64,000 bases of DNA, taken from NCBI GenBank assembly GCA_905160935.1, contig CAJHZI010000695.1, forward strand, positions 725,262 through 789,261, read 5' to 3'. Positions 53,719 through 63,429 of this stretch are shown here, piece after piece; positions within the stretch are counted from its first letter, which is position 1, and each line of letters opens with the position of its first letter. The notes under the pieces were generated by a model that saw only the letters and a list, made by a program, of their open reading frames with translations, was not told the DNA's origin and made no database searches. Made by a program: the position numbers and the translations under genes. The DNA comes from Enchytraeus crypticus (Eukaryota > Annelida > Clitellata > Enchytraeida > Enchytraeidae).

Positions 53719-56700
53719 AGGTGGTGTTCTACCCCAACAAGGCTAACCTCACCTGAAACAGACGCTAAATCCTTTAATGTCCTACTTAAATGGATTTTGC
53801 ATCTGACCTCGTAACTAAACTACACTAATCTAAAGACCCCGACCTTCTACAGATTAACTGACAGACTACCATATTTAATATTTAATTATTTTAATGTAAA
53901 CTAAAACGCGAATTCAATACAGATCAAGAAAATAAAGAAATATCCAAATGTATAACATCAACAAAAAAAAATCAAGTAAGCCTAAGTTTAAATTGCCAGT
54001 CCTTATGATGAATCTGAAATATTCATATACACGTTTAACTCGAAACACTAAAACAACTTTACTTGATATAAGATCAACAAAAATACCATACCTAGCTCTA
54101 TCTAATTAACACGTCAAAACATAAATTCCACTATGGAAATGCTAACTGATTATTCCTCAATAACTGCGTTTACTTCAATCGTATTTCGGGAACTCTTTCC
54201 TTTGATCAACTATTGATCAACTCCTGGATATCACCTAAGGATTATCCAATACTGTTCTATAACAGTCTAATTCTTTCGATCCTTCTAATCCTCTATCCAA
54301 ACCAACACGTGGAATCTCATCTCCCACCTCCTCTCATGACCTTCACCTTCCTCCCCTCTCAAACCAAAACAAAAAACCCTCTAGCTCCGCCCACTCTCGT
54401 GACGTCATAAGCTTAACTAACTTCTGAACTCCCTAATAATAAAAATAATAAAATCAATCAAAATAATATTAGATAACTTTCCATATATATAAATAATATA
54501 AGTAATCTTACTATACAAAATATCAGGGCATAATTCCCTGACACCTCCACAGCAGATTTTACATGTTCAAAACCTGTAATTCAGTTACGTGTTCACAAAC
54601 CATTAAAATCGATAAACCAAGAAAAGAATCGAGGGGTATGCACTGATAATTTTGAGGAAATGTCAACGAAAACTGTCCAACATTTATAATTTCACAACAA
54701 TAAATATCAATGTCTATTGTACCTAAACCTGTATTAATCAATCAAAGGTTTATTTTGTACAACGTTATCTAAACATATTAAATGACTAATTACTGCTTAT
54801 AGATATACAGTATACATGTATATTATGTAACGATATCTATATATATCTGCTTAGATAATCCGCCGTGTTATTATTCGCCCCTACAATATGCTTTATATTA
54901 GCATCATAACGACTTAAACTTAAACTCCATCTTGTTAGTCTAGCGCTCTTAGGTATAGTGTCTTGCAAATATTTCAATGGATCGTGGTCTGTGTATATCA
55001 CAATACTGCAGCCGTATATCAGATAGTCGAATTTTTCTAGCGCGTGAATAATCGCAAAAGCTTCGCGCTCAATTGTAGACCAGTTCTGTTGAGTTTTCGA
55101 CAACTTCTTTGATATAAACGAAATTGGACGTTCGTTTCCATCATCATCCTTCTGACTTAATACTGATCCAACAGAAATTAGTGACGCATCTGCATGTATA
55201 ATATATTCCTTGAAAGGATTGGGAGACTTTAATTTTGTTGCTTTAATTAAAGCTTCTTTCAAGTCGGTGAAAGATTTCTTCTGTTCATCGTTTAACGTGA
55301 CATTTCTTATTCGACTTTTCTTGGTTAATTCTGTCAGTGGATATGCTATTTCAGCAAACTTTGGGATGAACGATCGATAAAACGAACACATGCCTAAATA
55401 TGATCTAACTGCCTTGACGTTTGTTGGTTCTAGTAAGTCACATATTATATTTATTTTCTCTTCCAGCATTGATTTCTCTCCGGAACCTCTCATATGTCCT
55501 AGAAATTTAACTTTAGACTTCGCAAAATTGCACTTTAGAAATTTCAATGTCATACCAGCTTGACCGATGGCATTAAGTACCGTATCTAAATGTTGCAAAT
55601 GATCATTCCAGTCGTCTGAATGTACAACTATGTCGTCTATGTATGACCTCGCGAACTGAGAGTATGGCCTTAATATTATATCCATTGCTTTTTGGAATGT
55701 AGCGCTGGCAGTCTTCAGACCAAAAGGCATATAGATCCACTCCATTAAACCTCTAGACGTCTGAAACGCTGTTTTATGAATGTCTGTTTCTTTGATTGGT
55801 ATCTGCCAATAACCGCTCGTGCAATCAAGTGTTGTAATATACTTTGCTCTGCTAACTTTATTCAATATTTCTTCAGAGATGACTGTTGGATATCTATTAC
55901 TTGCTGTACCTTTATTTAGCATGCGCATATCCGTGCACAGTCGCAGATTTCCATCCGATTTCTTAACAGCTACTATTGGATGATTATATTCACTGCTCTG
56001 GGAGTGTCTGATTTTCCCTTCTTGTAGCAAATCGTCAATTTGTCTCTCTATTTCAGATTGTAATTTCTCAGGGATTCTGTATTGCCTCTGTTTAGTAGGT
56101 TTAAACTCTGGTATTAAGTTGATTTCATGCTGAATCACGTTGCAATGACCTGGTTTAGACCGGAATATCTCCTGATGATTATTCAATATTTCTTTTATCT
56201 GCCCCTCCTGAGTTTCTGATAGATGATCTAATTTTAGGCCATTTAACTGATTAGTAAATTCCTCCCTGTCTTTGTCTTCCTCTTTGATCTCGGGATACAT
56301 TTCAATGTTTCCGAACTCTTCATCTTTTTCATAAATAATTCCAAGAGTGCTTACACGCTGAATAAACTTTCTCAGATCATTAGCATGTAGTTTTCTAATT
56401 CCGCCTGATTGTAATTTTACTAAGTAAGAATTTTTATCTAGTACTTTATGGATTATAGCTGGTCCTATCCATTTTGATAGAAGCTTGTGAGAGCTGCTCG
56501 GCTTCAGTATCAAAACTTGTTCGCCTTCTTCAAACTGTTTGACGTACGCTCTTAAGTTATACTGCTTCCTGTAATTTTCTTCTTCTTTTTCTGCGTTCTG
56601 TGTTGCTAGTTTTTGAGCTTGTCCTAATTCTTCTTGAATACTCTCTAGGTATTTATCATCTCTCCTTCTTACTGGTACTTCTGGTGTTTGATCATTCGTC

Positions 56701-59700
56701 CAAAGATTTTTCAGTACTGATAGTGGTCCATTTATAGGATGTCCAAAGACCAGTTGATGAGGTGAAATGCCATTAGTCGAATTGGGCAATTCTCTGTACG
56801 ACCATAGTAAAAACGGTATGGAACGGTCCCAATTCTTCAGTTGTTTCTCTTCACTTACAATATGGTGCAGTCCTTTCTTAAGCTCTTGATTATATCTTTC
56901 AATGATAGCGTTTCCTTCTGGGTGGAACGGTGTTGAAGTTCTGTGTTCAATTCCAAATTTCTCGAAGAACTGCTTTGTCAGTGAAGATGTCATATTCGTA
57001 CCGTTATCAGATATAATTACTCTAGGTACGCCGTACGTCGGGAATATGCTTAATAGCGCATCGCACAGTTCCTTTGCTGATGATGTCTTTAGCGGTACTG
57101 CTATTGGATACCTTGTTAAACTACAAATTGCTGTCAAAATGTATTGATGACCTCTAGATGATTTATTAGGAAAAGGTCCAATTAAATCGATATTGATGAC
57201 ATCAAAAGCTTTGAGCCCCCGTTCTACAGGCTTAATAGGAATTCTGTCCCTCACTGTCTTTCTAGCTACACTTTGGCAAGCTTCGCATGACTTCACATAT
57301 TCTTTAATCTGTTTTGACATTCCAGGCCAGAAGAAGTGCCATTCTATCCTTTTCTTAGTTTTCTTATGACCTACATGTACACTCCATATAGAATCATGTG
57401 CTGTATATATAATTTTCTTCCTATGTTCTGCTGGAACTACAAGTTGTTTTACTTCCTGACCTCTAACTACAGCTTTCCTGTGTAAAAGTTGGTTTGTACT
57501 GTCAACGTAAAACTTTCCACTGTTCGGTTCTTTTGCTCTTTTCCAATATGCAGCTAATGTCTTGTCATGTCTTTGGGAAATTTTAAATTTCATAGCGTCT
57601 TCTTCATCCATGTTTTCTAATATTTGTATCTTTTGTGGGTCATATTTTCCTTCTGTGTTGTCTCCTTCTGCCGATGTTTTAATTCTATTTACTTCTTTAA
57701 TTTTCTCATCTCTGGCTATTTTCCCTTGACTTTCATATACTTCTTCTTGTTCCAGGTTTTCACAATGTTTAATATTTTGTTCCTGTTCAGGATCTTTATG
57801 ATATTCATCAACTTGATCTTGTTCTTGATCTTTATGATCTTCATCAACTTGATCTTGTTCTTGATCTTTATGATATTCTTTACTGTTTCTGCTTGCTAGT
57901 TTAGCTGCTGTCATCAATTTATTCACGTCGTTTTCTGTAAGCAATGCGACATTTTCCACTAATTTATCTGTTACAGCACACTTCAAAATAATGCACGGAA
58001 TTTGTGATGATCTCTTAGAATCGGCTTCAAATGATAATTTAACAGGTATAGCAATTTCTTTGGCTGTCACTGCTTCGCCGAACGCTGCTTGTAGGATCCA
58101 TTTGTCTTGACTCGATTGTTTAGTTAAATATTCTTCAGGAATCATAGATGTATGCAGTACTGATATCTGTGTACCAGAATCTCTAATAAACTCCACGATA
58201 TTGCCACCGAAGCTGGCTAATTTAGTTTCCTTGGGTTGATCAAGACAAATTTCTTCCGTTTTGTACTGTTTCGTTACTTCATTATAAATTCCATTCTGAT
58301 GGTCTCTCTTAGTAATCACTCTCTTTACGAATTTCAGTCTTGTATCTGGCATATTTAGATGTCTGCACTCCAACATTTTATGGTTTTCCTTGCCACAAAG
58401 CCAACAAGCGTCGGGCTTATTTCCATTCTTTCTGTATTTACAGTCTTTAGTACTGTGATCGTCGGTTGTCTTACATATGAAGCATTTCTTTGTTTTCAAT
58501 GTATCGCTTCTGGCATTTGACTGCTCTGGCACTTTACTGTTAAAAGTATTCAACTTGTTAGTACATTCCTTTGCTAGATGTCCACTATTGTGACAAATAA
58601 AGCATGTAATTTTTTCTCTCCAACTTTGGTTTTGGTTTTTGACGCTGGTATTACTTTGAAAGCTTTGTTGTTTGCTTTGCTCTTCCCCTTTCTGATGATA
58701 ACCTCGTCCTGAACTATATGTTTGATTGAAGTAGTTATTTTGATATCTCGACGTTTCGAATATATCGACTATTTCAGCCATTCTTGCAGGCTTTAAGTAT
58801 TGCTCCTGCTCTTTATCGTGGATGTGGTTTCTACTTGGCCTCTGCAGACTGTCCCTCAATCTATCTCCAATGATTAAGTCGTTGATTTCTTCAAAGGTCT
58901 TTATGCCTCTTGATTCAAGATAATATCTCCACGCTGTAGATAGTCGAGTTGTAAATTGTGTACAGCTCTCATCTTCTCGTCTGGTTGTACTTAAGAAATG
59001 TTGTCTATAAACTGTAGGTGTGAGTTGGAACTCCCTTAATATAATAGATTTCCAGTTGTCGTAGTCATTTGCTTCTTCCAATTGTAGAGATACCGTATGA
59101 TGTTTTGCTTTTCTGTTCAGATATGGAGTCAGAATAGCTACTCTTAAATCCTTTTCCACGCTGTAGGTCTCAAATAAATTCTCCATCTGGATAAAATAAT
59201 TCGGTATTGCTAATGGGTCATTGGGCATGTGACTTATTAATCCTTTCGTTGTTTCTAGAGCATTTCTTAGCCTGAAACCTCTTTCGTTCATCTGTTCCTC
59301 TTTGAGAATTTTCTCTTCTTCTTCTTTGGTTTTTTTCTCCTTGTACTCTTTATCCCTATATATTCTTTCTTTCTCCAATTCAGCTAGTCTTCGTTCTTCT
59401 AACTTTGAAATATGACTCTGCCATTGTATTCTTTCTTCTTCTCTACGTTTTTCCAAGTTTTCCTCCCTAATTCTTGCCTCTCTCCTTTCTTCGTTTCTGA
59501 GTCGCTCTGCCTCTCTCCTATCTTCCTCTCTAGATGCTACTAGATGAGCGATCAAAGCATTAACGTCTAATATCGGATTTTGTTGTGTGGATTGACGTCT
59601 CTCTTCTTTAGGTGATGGATCTCTTGATCGCTTTGTGAAGTGCATTTCTTGTACTTGTGCGAATGTAGCATGATCATATGGCGCTGGCTGGAAATCTTGA

Positions 59701-62700
59701 AATCCTTTTACAGGTGTGTTAGCTCCTGCCTGTGATCTTAGACACATTGTGTAGTGAATTATTTCAGCTCTCGTCATATTCTTGATTTCTTCCTCCGTGA
59801 ACTTGATCTGATACGCTATCAATTCTTTCATTAGACGATCAGTTCCTGATTTAACGACTACCTTATATAGTTGAAACTGTTGCTCTGTTTCCATGTCAAC
59901 GTAGCTAAATCCTTTTGATGCGGGATGACCAGATATTGCCACTGCTGGATCTGCTTGCGACTTTATTGCCGAAGTTGTAACCGTGCCTAAAGATGAAAGT
60001 GAAACTGATTGAGTCTGAATATTCATATTAGCCAGCTGAGATATTGCACTAGCTGTATGACTTGATCTACCCGCAGCACATACCGCTGCTGTAGTCACCG
60101 ATGTAGCTGCAACTTTCATCACATTCGCTTCTGTTGTACTTGTTTTAGATTTTTCTGCCATTATCTCTCCGATAAGCACGAGAAGTATCCAACCTCAGAT
60201 AGATTTATCCGTCAGTTCGTAATTATTTAATACTTTCTTGCAATATAGCAGTTAATAATATTTTAAGTATATATATACTTTCTCACAGCTTGATAGCTCT
60301 CTCGCTCATCATGATTAAGAATATTTATAAGTAACTTTGCAATTTTTCCAATTACCATATGAACAAATCATTCAACATTTACAGCAAATGAGATTGCATA
60401 TTTAATGTAATTTATATGGTATTTTATATACTCATACAGAACGGCAAGATTTAATATAATTCAATTATAATCACACTGTAACTGTTCTACAGAAATGTCT
60501 TTCTTTACATTATAAATATATAGGCTATTTTAATAACTGGAAAAGCATGAGTAATATATCCGACAATTTCTCACACGAAGTTCCAGTGTTTACTTAAAAT
60601 CCAATTTTATCATAAAATTTACATTAAATTCCCTTAAACTTCTAATTCGTACGACTAGATTTTTCGGCAATGTATCGCGCTATCATAAACTGATCAAATT
60701 TAATTATTACACTAGCGTATTTTCACTTTAAAATGTTATCCAAAATAAAATATATTATTTAAGTATTTAAATAACTCTCTCCCTCTGTCGACTGAACCTT
60801 ATTTAATAAAATATTTACACCTGACTTGAACTTGTTTACCTTTCAAAATTACTTTTTATTAATTTACATCCGCAAGATGTCGAAAGTATATAAACACGTG
60901 CTTTTCAAAGCAAATTCAATACGCCCGAAACTCGCCCAACTCCTAAACTGTCTAATCCTAAAATATTAAATATCGCACTAAAATAAATCTAAGAATCCGT
61001 TAAAGGTCTAACTATGGTCTATTGGTCTGGGCACCAAATGTCAGGTGGTGTTCTACCCCAACAAGGCTAACCTCACCTGAAACAGACGCTAAATCCTTTA
61101 ATGTCCTACTTAAATGGATTTTGCATCTGACCTCGTAACTAAACTACACTAATCTAAAGACCCCGACCTTCTACAGATTAACTGACAGACTACCATATTT
61201 AATATTTAATTATTTTAATGTAAACTAAAACGCGAATTTAATACAGATCAAGAAAATAAAGAAATATCCAAATGTATAACATCAACAAAAAAAAATCAAG
61301 TAAGCCTAAGTTTAAATTGCCAGTCTTTATGATGAATCTGAAATATTCATATACACGTTTAACTCGAAACACTAAAACAACTTTACTTGATATAAGATCA
61401 ACAAAAATACCATACCTAGCTCTATCTAATTAACACGTCAAAACATAAATTCCACTATGGAAATGCTAACTGATTATTCCTCAATAACTGCGTTTACTTC
61501 AATCGTATTTCGGGAACTCTTTCCTTTGATCAACTATTGATCAACTCCTGGATATCACCTAAGGATTATCCAATACTGTTCTATAACAGTCTAATTCTTT
61601 CGATCCTTCTAATCCTCTATCCAAACCAACACGTGGAATCTCATCTCCCACCTCCTCTCATGACCTTCACCTTCCTCCCCTCTAAAACCAAACAAAAAAA
61701 CCCTCTAGCTCCGCCCACTCTCGTGACGTCATAAGCTTAACTAACTTCTGAACTCCCTAATAATAAAAATAATAAAATCAATCAAAATAATATTAGATAA
61801 CTTTCCATATATATAAATAATATAAGTAATCTTACTATACAAAATATCAGGGCATAATTCCCTGACAATATCCTCTATATTTCTTTCTCTCACTCAATGA
61901 CGTAGAATAAATGCTGCTATGTTCTGACAAGGACTGCTGTGTTATGTTCTGTGCTATGTTCCAACAAGCACTACTATGTTTGCTGCACAGCTGCTGTGTT
62001 ATATTCTGTGCTATGTTCTAACAAGCACTGCTGATGTTTACTGCACAGCTGCTGTGTTGTGTTCTGTGCTATGTTCTAACAAGCACTGCTGTGTTTGCTG
62101 CACAGCTGCTGTGGTTCACTAAGGAGCTGGTGCAGAGTGCAGTCGCTGGCTCAGACACTATCTGCCACTCTCTACTCAGACAAATAGCTGGTCTGTGTCC
62201 TCTAGCTTCCACTTTCTTCTTTCATTCAATCAGTCGCTAATATATATAAAGCTAAGATGTGTGACATTCTGAAATAGTGCAAAGTGAAGGATTAACGATG
62301 GACTGATTTTACTTTCTATTAACAATATTATTGATTTTTTTTCTAATAATTATGGAAGGGCATTATATTTTCAGATGATTTCTTTTAATTCTTCTTCTTC
62401 TTCTTCTTCTTCAGTGCACTGCCAAGTGGCAGGTTCAAGGTACATATTCTTACTCAAAGTCTGTTTCCTCACTCCATAAGAGAACTTCTTAGATCAACAA
62501 GTTAATCCCTTCACAAAGTCTATGCCTTATCCATACCTTATGTAGCCTATAGCTTGGTAAAAGTATGGCTTCTGAGGTGATTTCCCGTTGCCTTCCTCAG
62601 TTCCCGTTGCCTTCCTTTTAATTATCTCAATGCAAAGACAACTATTAAAGACTAGTAAGCGAATTCATTTAATTTAGTTCTTAATTTCTGTCAGTGTCAA

Positions 62701-62865
62701 ATTGATTAATTCATTTATTGTTTTCATGATTGATGGACTTTAATTGTACCTGTTTTGTAATATTTGTACTAGATTGATTATTGACATATTTCTATTAGGT
62801 GGAGATCTAAGTAAATGGAACATATGGCTGACAGAAATGCTGTTAGATATATTCACAGAAAACAG
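50703..62865 (+). CDS. INTS3: Integrator complex subunit 3 (INTS3), N-terminal exons
   Basis: A nuclear scaffold of the Integrator complex (snRNA 3' processing, Pol II attenuation) and of the SOSS DNA-damage complex. Six exons: 50703-50780, 51511-51594, 52244-52327, 53067-53168, 62106-62190 and 62799-62865. They give MTDIKAPPQSKIIQLNTIEG start, SDREANDSLQAY, VSRGNAQHDDIQFGFFYGIL, LVNQDGMTKVITITNQLIYE, WIRLTDTCRTQ, LLWFTKELVQSAVAGSD, LLRQIAGGDLSKWNIWLTEM and LLDIFTENR. Human INTS3 has the same order (EREANDALNAY, LVSRDGMN, LQDTCRTQLVWLVRELV, KQIAGGD, NIWLAE). Phases agree. The remaining roughly 85% of the gene lies beyond the window. The short Lys-poor N-terminus lacks the Ala/Gly tract of vertebrates. 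Confidence 0.93.
51560..51862 (+). repeat. Array of INTS3 exon 2 end plus donor
   Basis: Exon 2 ends GAGGCTAATGATAGCCTTCAGGCTTAT|GTAAGT. Six or seven variants of GAGAGGCTAATGAYAGCCTT with CAGG(CT)TTAT follow at 30-60 bp spacing to 51862. At least two of these keep an intact TTAT|GTAAGT or TTAT|GTAAGC donor. Confidence 0.93.
52330..52510 (-). repeat. tRNA-derived SINE, family 1
   Basis: Minus copy at about 52387-52503: complement of GGAGCCAGTGGCGAAGTCGG, box B complement TATTTGAACCCCGC. It lies in INTS3 intron 3. Confidence 0.87.
52720..53068 (+). repeat. 57-bp array of INTS3 exon 4 acceptors
   Basis: Seven units of TACTACAGAGAG|ATGATGCTGG, each followed by TTAACAGTGCTGAATGTTGT and CATGGTTGTTGTAG. 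The last unit runs on into the true exon (ATGATGCTGGTCAATCAGG). The upstream units are more than 95% alike, hence recent. Confidence 0.95.
53169..53425 (+). repeat. (ATCA)n with copies of INTS3 exon 4 end plus donor
   Basis: After the true end GACACAG|GTAACACG, two more copies of CAGCTGATCTATGARAAGTG … GAACACAG|GT occur at about 53210-53268 and 53303-53355. They are embedded in ATCAATCA runs. Each copy covers about 50 exon bases with its donor; the second copy's donor is GTTAAA. Confidence 0.93.
53620..53714. repeat. (CT)n then (TA)n at the LTR element's left border
   Basis: CTCTCTCTCACTCTCTCTC is followed by about 55 bases of (TA)n that end exactly at the LTR's TGTCAGG. Confidence 0.9.
53715..54543 (-). 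repeat. 3' LTR (left copy) of the Gmr1-like element
   Basis: 829 bp, TGTCAGGTGGTGTTCTACCC at the left edge and CATAATTCCCTGACA at the right. A short purine-rich tract (complement GTGGAGG) abuts its inner side at 54544-54551 and would serve for plus-strand priming. Confidence 0.93.
54837..60179 (-). CDS. Gag-Pol polyprotein, Gmr1-like order
   Basis: One uninterrupted frame of 1,780 codons; the likely initiator is the second Met (MAEKSKTSTTEANVM, about 60161). Gag: a Glu/Arg-rich coiled region around residues 215-300, a gag core to about 480, then three CCHC knuckles near 525-610 (CFICHNSGHLAKEC, a CX2CX5HX4C variant CFICKTTDDHSTKDC, and CWLCGKENHKMLEC). Protease active site RDSGTQISV lies near 668. 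Integrase: HHCC finger near 925-960 (HVGHKKTKKRIEWHFFW, CEACQ), DDE core with INIDLIGPF, VIISDNGTN and HPEGNAIIERYNQE (about 1000-1125), and a GPY/F-like module (LLSKWIGPAIIHKVLD). Reverse transcriptase comes next, with TLDCTSGYWQIPI, MPFGLKTASATFQ and SYIDDIVVHSDD near 1514. RNase H has HADASLISVG, TIEREAFAI and IYTDHDPLKYL. All catalytic residues look intact. Confidence 0.95.
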   Translation of the reverse strand: MLIGEIMAEKSKTSTTEANVMKVAATSVTTAAVCAAGRSSHTASAISQLANMNIQTQSVSLSSLGTVTTSAIKSQADPAVAISGHPASKGFSYVDMETEQQFQLYKVVVKSGTDRLMKELIAYQIKFTEEEIKNMTRAEIIHYTMCLRSQAGANTPVKGFQDFQPAPYDHATFAQVQEMHFTKRSRDPSPKEERRQSTQQNPILDVNALIAHLVASREEDRREAERLRNEERREARIREENLEKRREEERIQWQSHISKLEERRLAELEKERIYRDKEYKEKKTKEEEEKILKEEQMNERGFRLRNALETTKGLISHMPNDPLAIPNYFIQMENLFETYSVEKDLRVAILTPYLNRKAKHHTVSLQLEEANDYDNWKSIILREFQLTPTVYRQHFLSTTRREDESCTQFTTRLSTAWRYYLESRGIKTFEEINDLIIGDRLRDSLQRPSRNHIHDKEQEQYLKPARMAEIVDIFETSRYQNNYFNQTYSSGRGYHQKGEEQSKQQSFQSNTSVKNQNQSWREKITCFICHNSGHLAKECTNKLNTFNSKVPEQSNARSDTLKTKKCFICKTTDDHSTKDCKYRKNGNKPDACWLCGKENHKMLECRHLNMPDTRLKFVKRVITKRDHQNGIYNEVTKQYKTEEICLDQPKETKLASFGGNIVEFIRDSGTQISVLHTSMIPEEYLTKQSSQDKWILQAAFGEAVTAKEIAIPVKLSFEADSKRSSQIPCIILKCAVTDKLVENVALLTENDVNKLMTAAKLASRNSKEYHKDQEQDQVDEDHKDQEQDQVDEYHKDPEQEQNIKHCENLEQEEVYESQGKIARDEKIKEVNRIKTSAEGDNTEGKYDPQKIQILENMDEEDAMKFKISQRHDKTLAAYWKRAKEPNSGKFYVDSTNQLLHRKAVVRGQEVKQLVVPAEHRKKIIYTAHDSIWSVHVGHKKTKKRIEWHFFWPGMSKQIKEYVKSCEACQSVARKTVRDRIPIKPVERGLKAFDVINIDLIGPFPNKSSRGHQYILTAICSLTRYPIAVPLKTSSAKELCDALLSIFPTYGVPRVIISDNGTNMTSSLTKQFFEKFGIEHRTSTPFHPEGNAIIERYNQELKKGLHHIVSEEKQLKNWDRSIPFLLWSYRELPNSTNGISPHQLVFGHPINGPLSVLKNLWTNDQTPEVPVRRRDDKYLESIQEELGQAQKLATQNAEKEEENYRKQYNLRAYVKQFEEGEQVLILKPSSSHKLLSKWIGPAIIHKVLDKNSYLVKLQSGGIRKLHANDLRKFIQRVSTLGIIYEKDEEFGNIEMYPEIKEEDKDREEFTNQLNGLKLDHLSETQEGQIKEILNNHQEIFRSKPGHCNVIQHEINLIPEFKPTKQRQYRIPEKLQSEIERQIDDLLQEGKIRHSQSSEYNHPIVAVKKSDGNLRLCTDMRMLNKGTASNRYPTVISEEILNKVSRAKYITTLDCTSGYWQIPIKETDIHKTAFQTSRGLMEWIYMPFGLKTASATFQKAMDIILRPYSQFARSYIDDIVVHSDDWNDHLQHLDTVLNAIGQAGMTLKFLKCNFAKSKVKFLGHMRGSGEKSMLEEKINIICDLLEPTNVKAVRSYLGMCSFYRSFIPKFAEIAYPLTELTKKSRIRNVTLNDEQKKSFTDLKEALIKATKLKSPNPFKEYIIHADASLISVGSVLSQKDDDGNERPISFISKKLSKTQQNWSTIEREAFAIIHALEKFDYLIYGCSIVIYTDHDPLKYLQDTIPKSARLTRWSLSLSRYDANIKHIVGANNNTADYLSRYI
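61024..61036 (-). promoter_or_regulatory. Primer-binding site
   Basis: The minus strand reads TGGTGCCCAGACC two bases inside the 5' LTR. It begins with TGG as expected for pairing with a tRNA CCA end. The tRNA species is not identified. Confidence 0.75.
61039..61867 (-). repeat. 5' LTR (right copy) of the Gmr1-like element
   Basis: 829 bp and almost identical to the left LTR. Differences noted: GCGAATTT for GCGAATTC, CAGTCTTT for CAGTCCTT, and three in the CTCTAAAACCAAACAAA stretch. Confidence 0.93.
61895..62105 (+). repeat. Array of INTS3 exon 5 acceptors
   Basis: Four units of about 64 bp containing GTGCTATGTTCTAACAAGCA, CTGCTGTGTTTGCTGCACAG and CTGCTGTG. Three complete GCTGCACAG|CTGCTGTG acceptors can be read; the last leads into coding sequence CTGCTGTGGTTCACTAAGG. 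Confidence 0.93.
62395..62640 (+). repeat. (TTC)n plus repeat-P relative
   Basis: TTCTTC tract followed by TCAGTGCACTGCCAAGTGGC AGGTTC, a diverged repeat P. The rest of the intron to 62798 is AT-rich. Confidence 0.65.
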
Positions 62866-62944
62866 GTAGAGTCGTGTTACCTTACTCACTGCATTCTATT
62901 CTATCTTCAATATATCTTCATTAAGATTTTTAATATATCTTCAC

Positions 62945-63230
62945 TTGCTGGAGCCAGTGACGATGTCGGTAAGATATTCTACCGCGGATCAGTATGTGCG
63001 GGATTCAAATCCTGGGCTCGCCCGTCATGGACGTCGCTTTTGAGTGAGGAAACTGATGTTAACATTAGCTTTAGCAGCTTTATCGTTTATTTATTTATTT
63101 ATTTAAATCCACAGCCTAAATGTGCAATAATTGTGTACGTATAAACTGACGTTAACATTAGCTTTACCAGCTTTATCGTTTATTGATTTATTTATTTAAA
63201 TCCACAGCCTAAATGTGCAATAATTGTGTA
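62945..63230 (+). repeat. tRNA-derived SINE, family 1, with duplicated tail
   Basis: Head GCTGGAGCCAGTGACGATGT, box B GATTCAAATCC, then the body. The 3' tail GTTAACATTAGCTTTAGCAG … CCACAGCCTAAATGTGCAAT occurs twice in tandem (to about 63140 and 63230). Confidence 0.85.
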
Positions 63231-63429
63231 CATATCAGTTTGTGAGCAAACTGATAGAGATAGGAAATAGGCATATAACAGTGAAGAGCTCAACTGGGTT
63301 ACAGTTACCTGTGGTTTGTTGTTAGAGAGAAGTGTGGTGGTGGTTACCGGTATTCTGTGTAGCTTATAATCTTCTAGATAGTTACTCTTCTAGTTTTTTT
63401 GTCATTGTTCAGAGCTTTATTGAAATATG

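Larger units (their letters stand above)
53715..61867 (-). mobile_element. Ty3/gypsy LTR retrotransposon with INT before RT (Gmr1-like)
   Basis: An 8,153-bp element in antisense orientation inside INTS3 intron 4. It has two 829-bp LTRs (53715-54543 and 61039-61867), a primer-binding site 2 bases inside the 5' LTR and one long gag-pol frame. The LTRs begin TGTCAGG and end CCTGACA and differ at only about five sites, so the insertion is recent. No clear target-site duplication is visible: the left flank is (TA)n and the right flank is ATATCC. The domain order gag-PR-INT-RT-RNaseH is that of the Gmr1 group. Confidence 0.93.

Noticed and set aside
54213..54410. 65-codon plus frame repeated at 61537
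   Set aside because: It lies within both LTRs and changes between copies; no motif supports a product.
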